DNA of 64,000 nt from Dipylidium caninum (GCA_017562135.1 QEYB01000466.1:186001-250000); one strand, 5' to 3'. Counted from the stretch's first letter, positions 1-12,648 are shown. A program made the numbers and translations. The notes: generated from the sequence alone by a model not told the origin.

Positions 1-1379
1 CCCCATTACTTAGATTCTGTAAAGACCACAAAGGACAAAGAGCCACAGCCACCTTTTCTATCTTCCACCTCAACTCCAGAATGCAACACTTGGCAGCCGG
101 TGGTAGATAGATTGGCAGAAACACTCTGACATCCTGGCATATCAAGTGGTTTAGAGCACCCAATGGCACCGCCCTCAGCAATCTTTTACGTCGCAGCAAA
201 CTAGCAATAAAACACGAGGACGGTGTTATTTTTCACAATATCAAACCCTTTACTTTTAACTTAGGCTCCATTGTGTTATGCGCCAAGTATTTCGTCTTTT
301 GGTCGAAATTCTGATTTCAAGGGAAATAAGGCCACATTTTGTCGGCGTTAACACTGGCTTGGGGATGTTTTTATTTTTTAAGGTCTACTTTGACTTTAAA
401 GGTACCTTAGTAAGATGTCAAGGGTGATTATCTAATGTAATGTGAAATGATTTAAGAGAAGACTTCCGCGGGTGAAAAAATTTGCTGGTTATAAAAAGTA
501 CATTTGGCTGAAAACTCCTTGTCTGAGACACTCCTAGAGAGTGAGCCTCAGCCTGAGAGGGAATAAGCGCCTTGAGAACGAGACAGAATAGACAGCCAGG
601 CGTTGACACTTTATACCACACATTCACTGGGATTGTCAATGAAGGGGCGTTGGTTTACACGGGATTTGGTCGTCTGATCACTCTGTCACTACCGAAATAC
701 ATTTAAAATAATTTCATCTGGTGGTATGTAATTTAAAATGGCTGATGTGACATATAGTATGCCCTTAAAGGCTATAAATTAGGATCCTTTGGGTACCTTT
801 CAAAACGGCTCGGAGATTGATGCATCCACAAACTTATAGCATACCGATAGAAAAGTGCCCTGTAAGCTGATGAAGGTCACATTCTTGTGAGTGATATGCT
901 CTTATACGAAAGTCGACAAAAGCCCCAATTAATACATTAAAAATCAAATTAATTTTACTAATCTTATTGTATCCACACTTGATGCTATTAGTTGCATCGC
1001 TTTCTCCTTAATTCTTCATTCACTCAGGTGCCCAGTCGGGTTGGAGGCCTGTTCCGAGAACGCATAAGAGTGTGGTATCAAAGCATTTTTTAAATAAGCG
1101 ATGGCAACATCAGCCCAGTAACACTATTCTTCTTTGTTTGGAACGACAAATGTATGGAGTGTTTAATTCTTGTCCAACACGTTGGGTGCAATGGACCATT
1201 ATTATAGGAGTAAAATGTTTAATTACAAGAAAATGAACGCTTCCTCTCGAGCCTAGCTTAAAAGCACCTAGTGGAAATGGCATCCGTGATAGGAAGAGTC
1301 TTGCTGAAATAAATCCCAATGAGGAGAAGTTATTATCCACTTTTTACGAATTTCTATACGTTCCTTTTTTAAACTTTAG
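1..1379. other. Non-coding stretch upstream of the K2P exons
   Basis: No convincing exon is seen here. The first recognised channel exon (from 1380) starts with two bases of a split codon, so an upstream coding exon must exist. No open frame in this stretch has channel-like sequence plus a usable donor, so that exon is either very short or lies left of the window. Confidence 0.5.
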
Positions 1380-4300
1380 GCCACTTGCTGAATTCAACAA
1401 CTGGTTTGAGCATCTGTCTCCTTATTCTCACCCTTATCGGCGCCTACGTTTTCAGTAAAATAGAAGGAGCTGCTGAAATAAGGACACGAATACAGGCTGC
1501 CAAGGTAAACATTGAGAAAGATTTTGCACTTGTTTTGAATGAATAGGAGGTAGCATTACAGTCGGTGTCACAAAATATTTATTTTACTTAAAAATGATGA
1601 CAATGTCCTTTTAACGCAGTAGTTGTTTGGGGAGGACTAAAAGATCCCGGTTGACCAAGTCTCTTCCTTGTTGTAATGGATTAAAAGTGGGACCTTCGTG
1701 TACAACAGCGATGACATACGAGTATGAATCTTCATCGGTGTGGTTGCGGGATTATCATTTGCATTGGTTAACAGGCATGGAGGCTTCATTGCAACTTATC
1801 AGGTCGGGAGACCAAATTTTCTCCGGACAAACACTTACGAATGCGAAAGCCCGAAGGAACTGTTATAAAGCAACACTTGTTTTAATCTAATGTGGCCAGG
1901 GTTCACTGTACACTTTTCCTCTTATCACTAGGCAGATGTACCACATGAATTACCAAACCAAACCTTAAGAATGTCAATGAAGCGAGTAAGCAATAGATTA
2001 AGGTCGAGAACAAAACCGTTAAAACTATAACGCGTCCTCCATAATCTTGGTGGTCTCTTCAGTTAGGCGACACTTAACCGTCTTCGGTAATAACGGGTTG
2101 TGCTTGATTGCTTTTTATGCAGGCAAATTAAAAGGGTACCTCGAAGTTCCTAGTTCAATTACTCCACACTTGGCGGGAAAGGGGGGGGCATGTTTCGACC
2201 ATGTTAACTAGCCCGTAAAGTAAAAAGCCACCTACGCTTGTTTTATTACCTGAACTAGTTTGCGACTCTGTAAAGGCACTGTCCAATATTTTCCATCGGG
2301 AGCGGTTGTTAAAGAGAGTGGACTTTGTCGAGCGAAAGCTATTAAAGGCCATCAGAACGAAAAACTACTGCTCTGGGTCGTAGAACCTGCCGTTCTGATT
2401 CCACTATGCGGTGAAAGTATCCACACCTCTCACTAAGGAGAGACGAGCAGTAAAATAGGACATATTATAAATACTGGGAAAGCACAGTGTGCTTAGGCAA
2501 GATTAAAATAATAGAGGAGCGTGTGATTCTAAACGATAGACCTTAAGCTACCTTAATACAGACTATTACTAGACAGCCCATTATCGAACCGGCTGAGCTT
2601 TCATAGGTTTGTTTATAGCGCCTACTAATGTTGTTCCAAATATTTCAGTTTAACATGAAATTATATTAGTTTGAACAAGCCTGAAGTTCGTCCACTTAGA
2701 CATAAATTCATAGGACTTGAGGGTGAAGAATGAATCCTTGCTGTTAACTAACTTTCTGTCAAGTTTAAAGTAGCGGTTATGACACACACTACACACTGTT
2801 ATATTCTTGGCCGAAGGCCATGTCTTCATTTGATGCCTACTCTGAGAGAAACGGTATGGATAAATGAGGAGATAGACCCTTCTCTATCTTTAAAGGCGCG
2901 CCAAAGGATCTTTGTGTTGGCACAAGAACTCGCAGACGAAGGCGATGACGCTGATTGGTCGAAGTTGGTTACGCAAGTGGACAAGTATCGCGATAGACTA
3001 TTGCAAGCGTGGAAAGCCGGAAACGACGAGTTGGGCGCCGAGATTAGACCACCGTCGTGGAATTTTTGGGGTAGTCTCTACTACTGCATCACCCTCTTCA
3101 CCACAATAGGTACCACTAAAGCTTTCAAGTAGCAGTGCATTAGTTTCTATTGAAAGCATGCCAAGGAGTCCCTTTCCTGATCTGCATGCTTTTCGCATGT
3201 TACCAACTGCGCCAAGATAAAACCTGGAAGAGGACAACCGACTTGCTCGATAACTCTGGCTGAACAACAGTCTTTTCAGTGCAGAGATGCAATGCTACCT
3301 GCATGGTTTATCTGTCAGTGTGTTGTGCAAGAAACACAGGAATGTAAACGTTCAACTCTGTTTTACTATCAGTGGTGTCAAATTTGAAAAGCCTACTCTA
3401 CAATATTTCCTTTCCTCAATCAAATCAAATTCATCCGTGGGTATGCCTGTGTAGATTGTGGAGATTCCCATACTTCGCAAGGGTTTAAGTTGCTTCAGAA
3501 ATTATATGTGAAAAGAAAAACGCTTTTACGTGTCAGTAATTGGTTAATTGATACTGTCAAATATGTGCCCCGCGCATATCAGGTATGCGAAGAAAAAATA
3601 AAAAGAATCCCATAGTCAAATGAAGCGGACAGCATTAAATAAGAAAAGTGAGTTTTGAATCGGAGAGCAAAAAGGACTGTTTTTAGTCATTAAAATCAAG
3701 AATTATTTAGAGATGCACCAGTGACAATTTAATCGGGGTCGTGAATAAAAATTTGAAAAGTCTAAGAAAAGAATTTGATAATTTCTACCACTAGGCTTTT
3801 AAAGGAAGGGAGCAGAAACCACACCGCATCCGAGGAGACACCTCGATTTTCAGATAATTTTGTATGCAAATGCTCCCATTTATGCATGATTATAAGAAAC
3901 CCACTCATTTTAAAGGATATGGCAATGTATTTCCGAGTACAACCATTGGAAAAATCATAACAATATGCTACGGTTTGATCGCAATTCCCCTCTGTTCCAT
4001 GGTGATCAATCGGATCTCTAAGCAGATTGCTCGGATCTTCAAAGCTATATATCTCATGACCCTGGATACTAGTGGAATTCCTGTCGGTCTGCGTGATGCG
4101 TATCATCGAGCAGGAAGCAATTTCGACTTTTCGGTGAGTTTAAAAACACTGACTTATCCTGCACTACTGTTATGACTATTTCAAGAGATACACGTGAGTC
4201 AACCAATGAATAGTAGTTAACTCGTGGCGCTGAGACTAAAATAAATTAAATCGGACTTTTGTAAAGAATGTTGGAAAAGTCATACGATGGCGTCTTGAAA

Positions 4301-6017
4301 ACTTTCCCAATAGCGCTTGGGAGTGTTTTTAAGGTTTACCAAACAAGTAAACCGTTTTTCAGGTTACCGGGTGATTGACTCAGTCACAATTATGAATTAT
4401 AATTGAATTCTGAGAATTATTTTTCAATTTCTAGGTTAGTTAAGATTTAGTCTATTGCAAAGCGCAAATTGAGTCACAGTATGCGAAACTGATTTTGATT
4501 CTCTCACCTAAGCTGAAAATTGGAGATTTTTAAGATGATAATCCCGAAGCACCAGTTCACAAGGGAAAGCATGTGGCAAATAGCTGGCGGACAATTTGCC
4601 GATGACCTTGGATCGGGATAATTTAATATAACAAAATAACACTTGCTCCAATTGTTTGCTTAATGCCTAGTCGAATGTTGTGCGTCGCTTATTCGAGGTA
4701 TCATAAATTTATACGTAATTACGAAACACTTAACTCAAAAGCCATGTGCGCTGCTACCAAGCTTTTATTTTCTTTCTACTTTACATTTGACAGCAATTAA
4801 CAGACCTCAAATGAAAGGTGACACTTTAGTGACGGCAACTTATTGGTTTCAAGAATGTTAGTGAATTACTAATCGACCGTCTGGGCTGTAAGTAAAAGAA
4901 GACAGCGTTAAAAAATATAAGGACTTTTCACGACAAGTCCTTTACTCTAAAATAGAGACAGTTTCCTATATCTATATGCGGAACACAAAGGTGCAGCCTT
5001 GATGAGCATCTGAGCGGAATCTTCAATGACGTTTTCCCAAACATGTTCTAAATGCCATAAATCACTGTAAAATAAACCGAACAGCCTGTGACTGTATGTG
5101 GGGGAAAAATTATTTTTCAGAGGTTGCATTATACTGTTTTCCCCTCTTAATTAATATCTCTGCCGTTTCGCTCACACTTTCGAGCATTCGGCACTGCACT
5201 GAACTAGTTGGGATTCATATTTTGCCGTATTCTCTGCAGGAAGAGGCGCTGCGGGTATGTGGTAAATTCAGGACAGAGACTGACAGCGAGTAAAACTGTT
5301 TACCAAAATCAAGGTCCTATACCAATTTCACGAGCACTGCTTTTATAACTAGGGCTTTTTTCAAAATTCTATAAATGAGACTCGGAGTTATGACCCAACT
5401 AATTGTGTAGCTACACACGAAAAGAACCGAAATTATTCCGCAAAAAGAGGAGTAAAATGGGATCCAACTATCCTCCACTCGATTATCAACTACAATCAAA
5501 TAAATAATCTATTGAGCAAGGTTTTCAGCTGCGATAAGGGGTGGTAATTATGATATTGAAGCTTACGAGATGGCGCCTAAACAATGTGCCCTCAATTCTT
5601 CAGCTTATCACCAGTTTCGGACTCCTCGCCCTCTACGCAGCGTTCAGCGGGGTAGTCTACTGTTGGGCTATTGGAGAAACCGCAGAGGAGTGGACCCCCC
5701 TAGACGCCGTTTACTTCGCCTTCATCAGCATCACCTCCATCGGATTGGGTGACCTCGTCCCCACCTCTGATGTCTTCCTCAACCTCGCATCGCTCGCCTA
5801 CATTTTTGTAGGCCTCGCCCTTATGAATCTCTTCTATACCCGTCTCATTCAACTCACCGAGACACAGCTGGAACGCTTCTCTGGCATTTCTACAGACCCT
5901 ATCGGTGCCACACAAAGCGTAGGGAGCAACCAGATCCAGTCGCGCTATACCTTAGGAGTTGGCGGCCGGTCAACTACAGGCGCCCTACCCAACAGTACCA
6001 TACCAAATTACCACTAG
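1380..6017 (+). CDS. Two-pore-domain (K2P) potassium channel, 5' end not found
   Basis: Plasma-membrane leak K+ channel of the K2P (TWIK/TASK) superfamily. Exons read: 1380-1504, about 2869-3109, 3916-4133 and 5562-6017. The first gives TM1 (LLILTLIGAYVFSKIEG), typical of the family. The second gives the extracellular cap helix and pore helix 1, ending in TTIG. The third completes the first selectivity filter TIGYGN across the splice (phase 1) and gives TM2 (ICYGLIAIPLCSMVINRI). The last gives TM3, pore 2 with filter TSIGLGDLVP, TM4 and a short cytoplasmic tail, then TAG at 6015-6017. The GYG/GLG filter pair is normal for K2P. About 345 residues are seen, so only the N-terminus is missing. 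The 5' limit of exon 2 is uncertain: 2869 is the only AG that keeps frame, and a microexon may precede it. An AATAAA lies at 6047-6052. The subfamily cannot be fixed by eye. Confidence 0.88.
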
Positions 6018-6046
6018 ATCTAAAAGTTTTTCTTGCAAATTTCATC

Positions 6047-6052
6047 AATAAA
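6047..6052 (+). terminator. Poly(A) signal of the K2P channel gene
   Basis: Canonical AATAAA hexamer 30 nt after the channel stop codon. The convergent minus-strand gene stops at 6092, so the two 3' ends nearly touch and their untranslated regions probably overlap. Confidence 0.55.
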
Positions 6053-6091
6053 TGGGCCGACCTTTGTTTCGATGCCGCTGAAGTAGAAAAC

Positions 6092-7220
6092 TCAACAGCA
6101 ATACCGCTTCTCCTTAGCCGTTTGACCCCTTCCTTTGTGGCGATTCAGTGTGCAGGACCAGAGTTTTAGCAATTTACCACTGATACCTATCAGTAACAGT
6201 GATTTCAAACTGTAAAATAAAAACCTTGAGCTGGAGAAAAGTCTGCTTCTGAAAGATGGTAACAACGATGAGAAGACTACGCACAAAAGCTACCCGAATG
6301 AACACAACAGATGGGGAATATATAGCAGTAAATATATTAGTGATAAAAACCAAAAACAAGTAGCACACAAAATACAAAGTGAACAGTAGTAATGCGCTAT
6401 TTTCCGAAATGGAATAGCTAAAATGAAATAATACATTCACAAATCTAATAAGCAGACGAAAATACTCAAAAAAGATTGGAAATACACATACCACTTAACG
6501 ACTGCGGTCTTGGTCCAACTTGGAGACACTAAGGAAGTAAATCGCATATAAGAAAACAAATTCGAAGTTAACATGATTTGGCGAAGCGGAACATACTCAA
6601 ATGTGCGTCCGCGCATAAATGATGCGGAAGCAGGACGCTGATCCAAAACGTGGATAGGAAGAGGAGGAAGGACTATTTGAAGACTTCGGTTAAGGTGGAA
6701 ATGAAGAGATGTATTCTCGCCACGAAGTGATATTGTCGATGATTGTGTAGTAATGCCGTTTGCTACTCTTTCGTCACCGCCACTATTGTCAACCATCGGA
6801 GAGTCAAAATAGGTAGTATAATTGTAGCTCGACAAGTCCAAAGGTGTCAGCTTGACAAAGCAACTGTTACATGAAATCTTTGTAACCAGACCAGCACGAA
6901 AATTTTCTATCAGATGTCGGCGCAACTTAAAGTAAACAGTGTGACAGGAATCGCTTTTTTGATTAAGGAAACCTTGGCGAGACAACCGAATAGAACGACG
7001 ATAAAACATGTCGCGATCACGTTTGCGTTGTTTGACATAGTAAGACCTCGTGTGATATGAAGCGAATCTGTTGTGCGCGCCTAATTTTTTGCCAGCGGTG
7101 TTTTCTGATAATTGGCCGCATCGAAGATCAACACCAGCAAGATACTGAAATTTTCTTTGTCGACGCTCATATTCTGCCACTTCTCTTAAAAATGAGCAAG
7201 CAGAAAACCTTACCCTTCAT
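6092..7220 (-). CDS. Unrecognised basic protein, three-exon gene
   Basis: Proposed minus-strand exons: 7220-7214 (ATG AAG G), 7182-6492 and 6209-6092, ending in TGA. The phases agree at both junctions. The donor at 7213 (gtaagg) and acceptor at 7183 define a 31-nt intron. The donor at 6491 (gtatgt) and the pyrimidine-rich acceptor at 6210 (ttttattttacag) define the second. The product is about 271 residues. It is rich in Arg/Lys in its first half (for example VKQRKRDRDMFYRRSIRLSR), carries one CxxC (ISCNSC) after a charged helix, and has a Ser/Thr-rich second half. No family was recognised. A remote likeness to small zinc-ribbon RNase P/MRP-type subunits was considered but is not supported. 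The gene is tail to tail with the K2P channel (74 bp between stops) and head to head with the zinc-finger gene (about 500 bp between starts), so it may share a divergent promoter. Confidence 0.55.
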
Positions 7221-7714
7221 TTAGCAGCACCACACATGGGCGAATGCCAGGGCAGCCAGCTGGGGCGGGCATTCTATTGAATGGCGCGCCACTCGTTAAA
7301 ACAAATATCTGATAACTAATTCAAAAACATCTTATGATATATTATTTATGCATACTTATGTTTTTATCGCCTGCGACATTTAGAAAAGTTGGGTTTTGGA
7401 CAATCTGCGCTTTAGGGTGCCAAGGTAATTTTGATCAAGCTGTTGTAGGCCCAGGATAAAAAAACAAACAAATGGCCGACCTTTACCCGGAACCCCTTCA
7501 AAGACTCCCAAAAACGCTGTTTTTGTTATCATAGCTTAAAACGGTAAAAAATCCTTTTGTCTTTGTGTGTATGTAAATTACGTTTATTAATTTTAACTTG
7601 CACTCGTTGTTGTAATTTGTTTTATTGTTTTCTTGGTTTGGCAAACTTTCGTACGGGTTTGTCAATAGTGCGGGTTATCTACGATTTTCAGCCGCACATC
7701 TTTATGTACCTAGG
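7221..7714. promoter_or_regulatory. Putative divergent promoter interval
   Basis: About 490 bp lie between the start codons of the minus-strand unknown gene and the plus-strand zinc-finger gene. It holds a GC-rich patch (about 7240-7290) on the side of the minus-strand gene and an AT-rich remainder. No TATA box is convincing. A likely 3' splice site (gattttcag, AG at 7690-7691) stands 23 nt before the zinc-finger ATG, so part of the interval may be a 5'UTR intron or a trans-splice acceptor. Confidence 0.35.
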
Positions 7715-10700
7715 ATGTTGAAGGATCTTGCAAGCGCTGATCCCCCAGATGAGAATATCTCAGATTTGCACGGCAATAATATGACGCTCTCAATTCCTCG
7801 AAATTTAGTTGGCGATACCGGAATTTATACTATTGATAATCGCACTAACTATCAACAGGTTCTAATACGCGCAAGCAATTCCAATGCGAATTTTGAAGGC
7901 GAAGATTTCCAAACATATCATGTCGTAGACTCAGGCGACTGTCATGTCTTGAAAGAAGTCGTTTACCTAAGCGCTATCCCCCAAGTTCCCCTAAACGACT
8001 TTACCAAAGGTACCTGGCTTGCAGATTTGGAATCGGAAGAAATCAATGATATTGCTAATACAAGTACTACCTTTTTCTCTAGACATGCACCGGTTGTCCC
8101 TTCTACTGCTCCGGAAGCTGGTTTCGTTTTAAAATGTCCTGATTGTAAAGAGTCTGTTGCTTGTGAATGTCAATTATATTTGCATAAACTCCTTCAACAC
8201 GAAGCACTAGAATCGGTGAAAGACCTCAAATGCCAAATTTGTGGCAAGAATTGTTCCCGAATATCCGCGTTTAGGAGTCATTTATCGCTTCACCTACTTC
8301 GAAGTGATCAAGTTTGTCCACGCTGTCGGGCCCAAATCACTGATGACACGACTATTTATGAAACAGAGGAGAGTGTCATTCCGATTTCTTCAAATCAGTA
8401 CCGTTGCCGTTTTGTGGAGTCAACCATTCATCCCTCACTCAACTCCGTATACATTATAAAAAAAATCATCCCAAGAGGCGCGAGAATCACTGTGAAGTTC
8501 CACCTCCCTCTCACGCATGCCGATCTCCGGAGTCACCCCCTTCTCAATCGCACGGGCGCAACTGTAAAGTCAGGGCATCGAAGTTTATCAAGGAAATAGC
8601 TGCGGCATCTAAACATAAAAAGCGTCGCGTGTCTCCTGCGCCAAACCCAGTACCTTCGTCTCATGTTGAGCAGATGGATTATTTGGAGCATGTGAAAAAA
8701 ATTTTTGTGTCTAAAAAGAAACGTCTCCTTCAGTGTAACATTTGTCAAAAAAAACTTTCTTCCGTCACACTTGCTAAAACTCATGTCTTGATGCACTTTG
8801 GCGTAAAGCCTTTCTCTTGTCCCATTTGCTCCAAGACCTTTACACAGAAGGGCTCTGTGGAAACCCATATGGCCATTCACAATGCGGCGAAGGGGCTTTC
8901 ATGCCCTTTGTGTCAAAGGAAATTTACATTTAAGCAGAATCTTGATGTCCATATATCCAGGTATCACAGCAAGTTGGCCAAAATGGTGACTACTACTCGT
9001 AAAAACCAAGAACTGCGTTCCTTTATTGTAACCTACAATTCCCTTTCGCGCTCGGTACTCGCTTCTTTCTATCTTTTTTTGTGCATGTTTACTAGCTATA
9101 CGAGGAGACGATATCCTTGTCGTTTCTGTTTATTGACATTTTCTAGTTTCTCAGTTCATTGTTTTCATGAACTCGTGCATCTACATTGGCGAAAACAATC
9201 AAAATTCTATGCTATGAAAGTCGAAAGAAAGTTGGTTAACGACGCATCTCCAGGTCTTCAATGAAGTTACAAGGTGACCTAAACGTCGTTCATACCTCAG
9301 ATAATAGGACCAATGGGGTTCTTACGACCTACTCAAGGCATTCAATCTATCGGTGTTCTTTATGTGAATGGAAATCTGACACTAAGGCAGCCCTATTGTA
9401 TCACCACAGAAGCCATAGATGTGTTCGTAAACGTCACTTGGACAAGTTAAGCACCTTTGGTTCATTGCTTGACACTTCCCATTTTTGCTCCCACTGTCCA
9501 TGGTGCTCAAAACGTTTTACATCGGTTCACAGTGCCAAAATGCATTTCGTGACCCACTTTTTGGCTGACGCATTTGTTTGTAAAAAGTGTGATCGCCGTT
9601 TCACTAATAGCATTTTATGTCGACGTCATATAAAACAGAAGCATGGTTTGAAAAAGTTGCAACTACGAGTCATTCTTCGCTGCGATCTTCCTCTTAATTT
9701 GCAATGTCGCATTGGTCTACGAGCACCTCTTTCGATTGAACCTTCAAGTGGTGCAATTGGGGCATCTAACGTCCCCGTTGAGGTAGTTCAACTCCCTGAT
9801 GCTCCTCAGATTCCGCCTGTTACATCTACTGAACAGCTTGGTCAAGAGATTCTTTGGTTGCCCGAATCGGAACCCCATATTCCTGAGGTGACGCGTCCCC
9901 CTGTAATTGTAGTCCCTCCAGAATCAGACCGTGGACAGCTCACCGACGCGCAGATCCTTCCAGTGGACCATTCGTTTGTTTTAGGGCAGGGTTTTCAATC
10001 GGGTGACATGCTCCTCTTACCCCAGGCCTCGACCCTAGACAATTTGGATAACTACAGTCAAGATGTATTTTATGGTGAAAATACTTATGTGGATGCCTCG
10101 ACTTTCGAGGCGGATTATCAACCAGTGGTTGATTTCGTACAAGATGGTAATTCGGCGCTTGACTTCAACACTGAGGTGACAATTGCCACGGAACCTCCCT
10201 TACTACCTTCTCTTCCTCCTCCACCACCAGGGGCTTTAGTGCAGCAGACCGATCCTCTTGCGTTTTTCGGTTGTTGTCAGTGTACGGCTCGGTTTGATAA
10301 CGGTGAGACGTTGTCAAATCATATTATCTCCCATGCCACACCCACGCGATACAATGTCTGCTTATCCTGCGGAATGAGTCGACTGGATGCAGGAGACACA
10401 AGTTCTTGCTGTACCTGTGGCCATAATGCCTTCTATCAGATGGAAGCGTTATTAGAAGATGCAGTGATCGGTTGCGCACGATTTTATTGTACTCATTGTA
10501 ATTTGGTATTCTCCGAGCTGGATCAGTTAGAGGCGCATGTGGCAGAACTGACTACTGCAACTCTCTACCAACATCAGCCAGTTGTGGAAGAAGTGGTGAC
10601 TGTGGAGCCCGTTCAACCGCTAGTTCGTAGCAGAAGACCTGCGCAACCCAAGAAAATGCATTTTGAATTGTCGGCTGAGGAGTTACAGAAAATTGTCCAA

Positions 10701-10748
10701 AAATCAGCCCACGCCCGAGTCCAGTCTTTCAGAACGTCTACTATATGA
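7715..10748 (+). CDS. Multi-C2H2 zinc-finger protein (frame break inside one finger)
   Basis: Probable nuclear DNA-binding protein with about eleven C2H2 fingers. The start ATG at 7715 follows a likely acceptor; an upstream coding exon is not excluded. Frame 1 runs from 7715 to about 8410 with fingers near 8134 (LKCPDC) and 8227 (LKCQIC). The third finger, near 8400, is split between frames: YRC is in the first frame and CGVNHSSLTQLRIHYKKNH in the frame one base back, which together make a perfect C-x2-C-x12-H-x4-H. Four more fingers follow to about 9180 (QCNIC, SCPIC, SCPLC, PCRFC). A 47-nt GT-AG intron (9254-9300, CAG|gtcttc to cctcag) then joins in phase to a second exon, 9301-10748. That exon has fingers YRCSLC, CPWC, FVCKKC and FGCCQC, plus one ending without its last His. 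A Pro/acidic linker lies at about 9720-10250. About 995 residues if the missing base is restored. A donor-like GAG|gtgagg follows the stop by one base. Confidence 0.75.
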
Positions 10749-10829
10749 GGTGAGGCGCTGTTTTCTTCATTGCACAACTTTCCAATATTTGTCCTCACTG
10801 CATCTTACGCCTGGAAATGTTATTGAAGA

Positions 10830-10835
10830 ATTAAA
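10830..10835 (+). terminator. Variant poly(A) signal (ATTAAA) after zinc-finger gene 1
   Basis: ATTAAA hexamer about 80 nt after the stop of the first zinc-finger gene and before the mariner relic starts. Placement is plausible, but the hexamer is common in AT-rich DNA. Confidence 0.3.
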
Positions 10836-10924
10836 TTTATATTGAAGAAAATTAGTGTTTAACTGTTTTTTCTAATTTTTGTACTTCCAACTTGGTCAAG
10901 CTACTCTTACCTCTCATTAATAGA

Positions 10925-12115
10925 ATATACTAGTTTGGAAATGATGAAACGGTCGTTGAATATAATTGAAAAGCGCATTTTTACATTGTTTGTTATATTC
11001 AGTCGAAATAATTTTTATTGATGTCTAAGACTTTCTGCCACCGATTTGACAAGTCATTTATATCCTCTTGGAAAAACCTTTAATTTTAGAGTTAATAAAC
11101 GGCCCAAAGTCATTTATAGTATCTCTGCTTATTTTACAGTTTTTTCTCTGAAAAATAATTTGTTATTACAGAAAAGGTAATAATCAGTGGGTCGTTTAAA
11201 TATCGTGTGAGCGTGAAAAATGTGGTAGAATGTCATATTGTAGGGAAGTCATTTAATTTGTCAAGCGAAACTGACTTTTTATGTGGTCGCTCAGCGTTAT
11301 CCTGTCTTAACACAGCGCCTTGCCGATTGAGTAATGGTTGTTTTATCTCTAAAAGTCCCTTCTAATGCATGACACGAACTTCATGCAGGGCAATGGGACT
11401 TCGCCGCTGTTATGCTTTCTCCTGGCGGTTGCAGGAAGGAATAATGGATGATCACTCGTTGAGCATTTCATTTTGTCCTGTTCCATTCTGTCCTGGGACT
11501 GTATTCTTACCTACCCATTATCGTACAAAACCCACTTTCCATCACAAGTGATGATTTGGTGTAGAAACGTCGGCAATCATGTATCGCGGATCAGCAAAGA
11601 TGGGCACTTGATCGTGCGGTGACTTGAATATCTGCAGTTGCGTCAGTTCGTAAAGCAGGCACATATGAGTCCAGATTTTTTACGCTATCATTTATTGCAC
11701 GTGGATGCTTTAACACGTGCGTACGAGTGGCTAATTCCTAATTTAGACATAAGTTCATGAATGGTTGAGGGTGGATCGGACTCCACAGTTGTCTTTAATT
11801 CGTCTTCGTTATCAATATGGGTCGGTGGTATCCCTCGAAGCTCCTTGACGATGCTAAAATTGCTGAAAACAAATTTTTGAAACGAAAACGAGTATTTCAT
11901 TAGTACACCCATGTTCGAATGCCTGGTCAATGCTTCTCGAAGTTTGTTGAGTTGTGCTGTATTTAAATTAAAACTCGTACAAGAAGAATAGATGCAAATA
12001 GCGTTTCGTTGTCTTCTGATTTCGGAGATAAATGAAGCACGAGTGGAGTACAAACACAGGAAAATTTTACGAAATGAGTAAGAAGAATAGCTTTAAGATT
12101 TATGAATTAAAATGC
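10925..12115 (-). mobile_element. Decayed mariner transposon, near full length
   Basis: Relic of a mariner-type (Tc1/mariner) DNA transposon read on the minus strand. The transposase C-terminus is clear just above 11000: FINSKIKGFFQEDI, then NRWQKV, and a stop after NYFD, matching the family's closing F..I..L..RWQK..D motif. At 11688-11803 the minus strand gives ELKTTVESDPPSTIHELM and LGISHS, matching the mariner N-terminal helix-turn-helix region. Between them the CDGKWVLYDN-like catalytic segment (about 11540) is crossed by stops and frame changes, so no active enzyme is encoded. The length, near 1.2 kb, suits a mariner. It lies between the two zinc-finger genes. Confidence 0.75.
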
Positions 12116-12648
12116 CAAGCGCACGCTATGATGGATGTCCTATTAGCGGCCCCTATTTCGTTACTTCCAGTCTAATGTTGAGTGAACGGTACTGCCTAGT
12201 GGGCCTTTATGTTGTACTCGCCAACTGGCCTGAATGATTCCGGTGGTATATTTGGAGTAGTGGCGTTTTATTCCTCAAATAGATTTTTACTCGGTATATA
12301 GCACTTGAGGCTGTCGACATGGACAGGTTAAAAATTTGTGTCCAGTTTTCCACCTCTTCAGGTACACTGAAGACCTTTCCTCATAAATGTCACAATAGCC
12401 GACCATTTTTAACGAAATAAGTCTCATTTTCAGAGGACAAGTTTGCTCTTGTTAAAGCGAATTTTACCCAACCGTTTCTTTAAAAAATATACATAGAGTT
12501 TCCACAAATTTTATAATCCTTGGCCAGAATTTAATATAATTATTCATTGAACCACTTTTCCTTTAATTTTTTTGACGATATGTTGAGCGTTGTGATTATG
12601 GTAAAGTCACGGTTCAATCGTTCACCTAAATGTTCTTCTTTTGTACAG
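12116..12648. other. AT-rich spacer before zinc-finger gene 2
   Basis: No coding signal is seen apart from the frame at 12547-12648 that leads into the next gene. It ends in a strong 3' splice site (tgttcttcttttgtacag, AG at 12647-12648), so this is probably intron or 5' leader of the second zinc-finger gene. Confidence 0.4.

Noticed and set aside
9028..9095. Intron-like segment (gtaacc ... T-rich ... actag) within the first zinc-finger gene
   Set aside because: Removing these 68 nt shifts frame and meets a stop before the next finger, while reading through keeps a perfect C2H2 finger (YPCRFC...HELVH). Other donor/acceptor pairs tried here also fail the frame.
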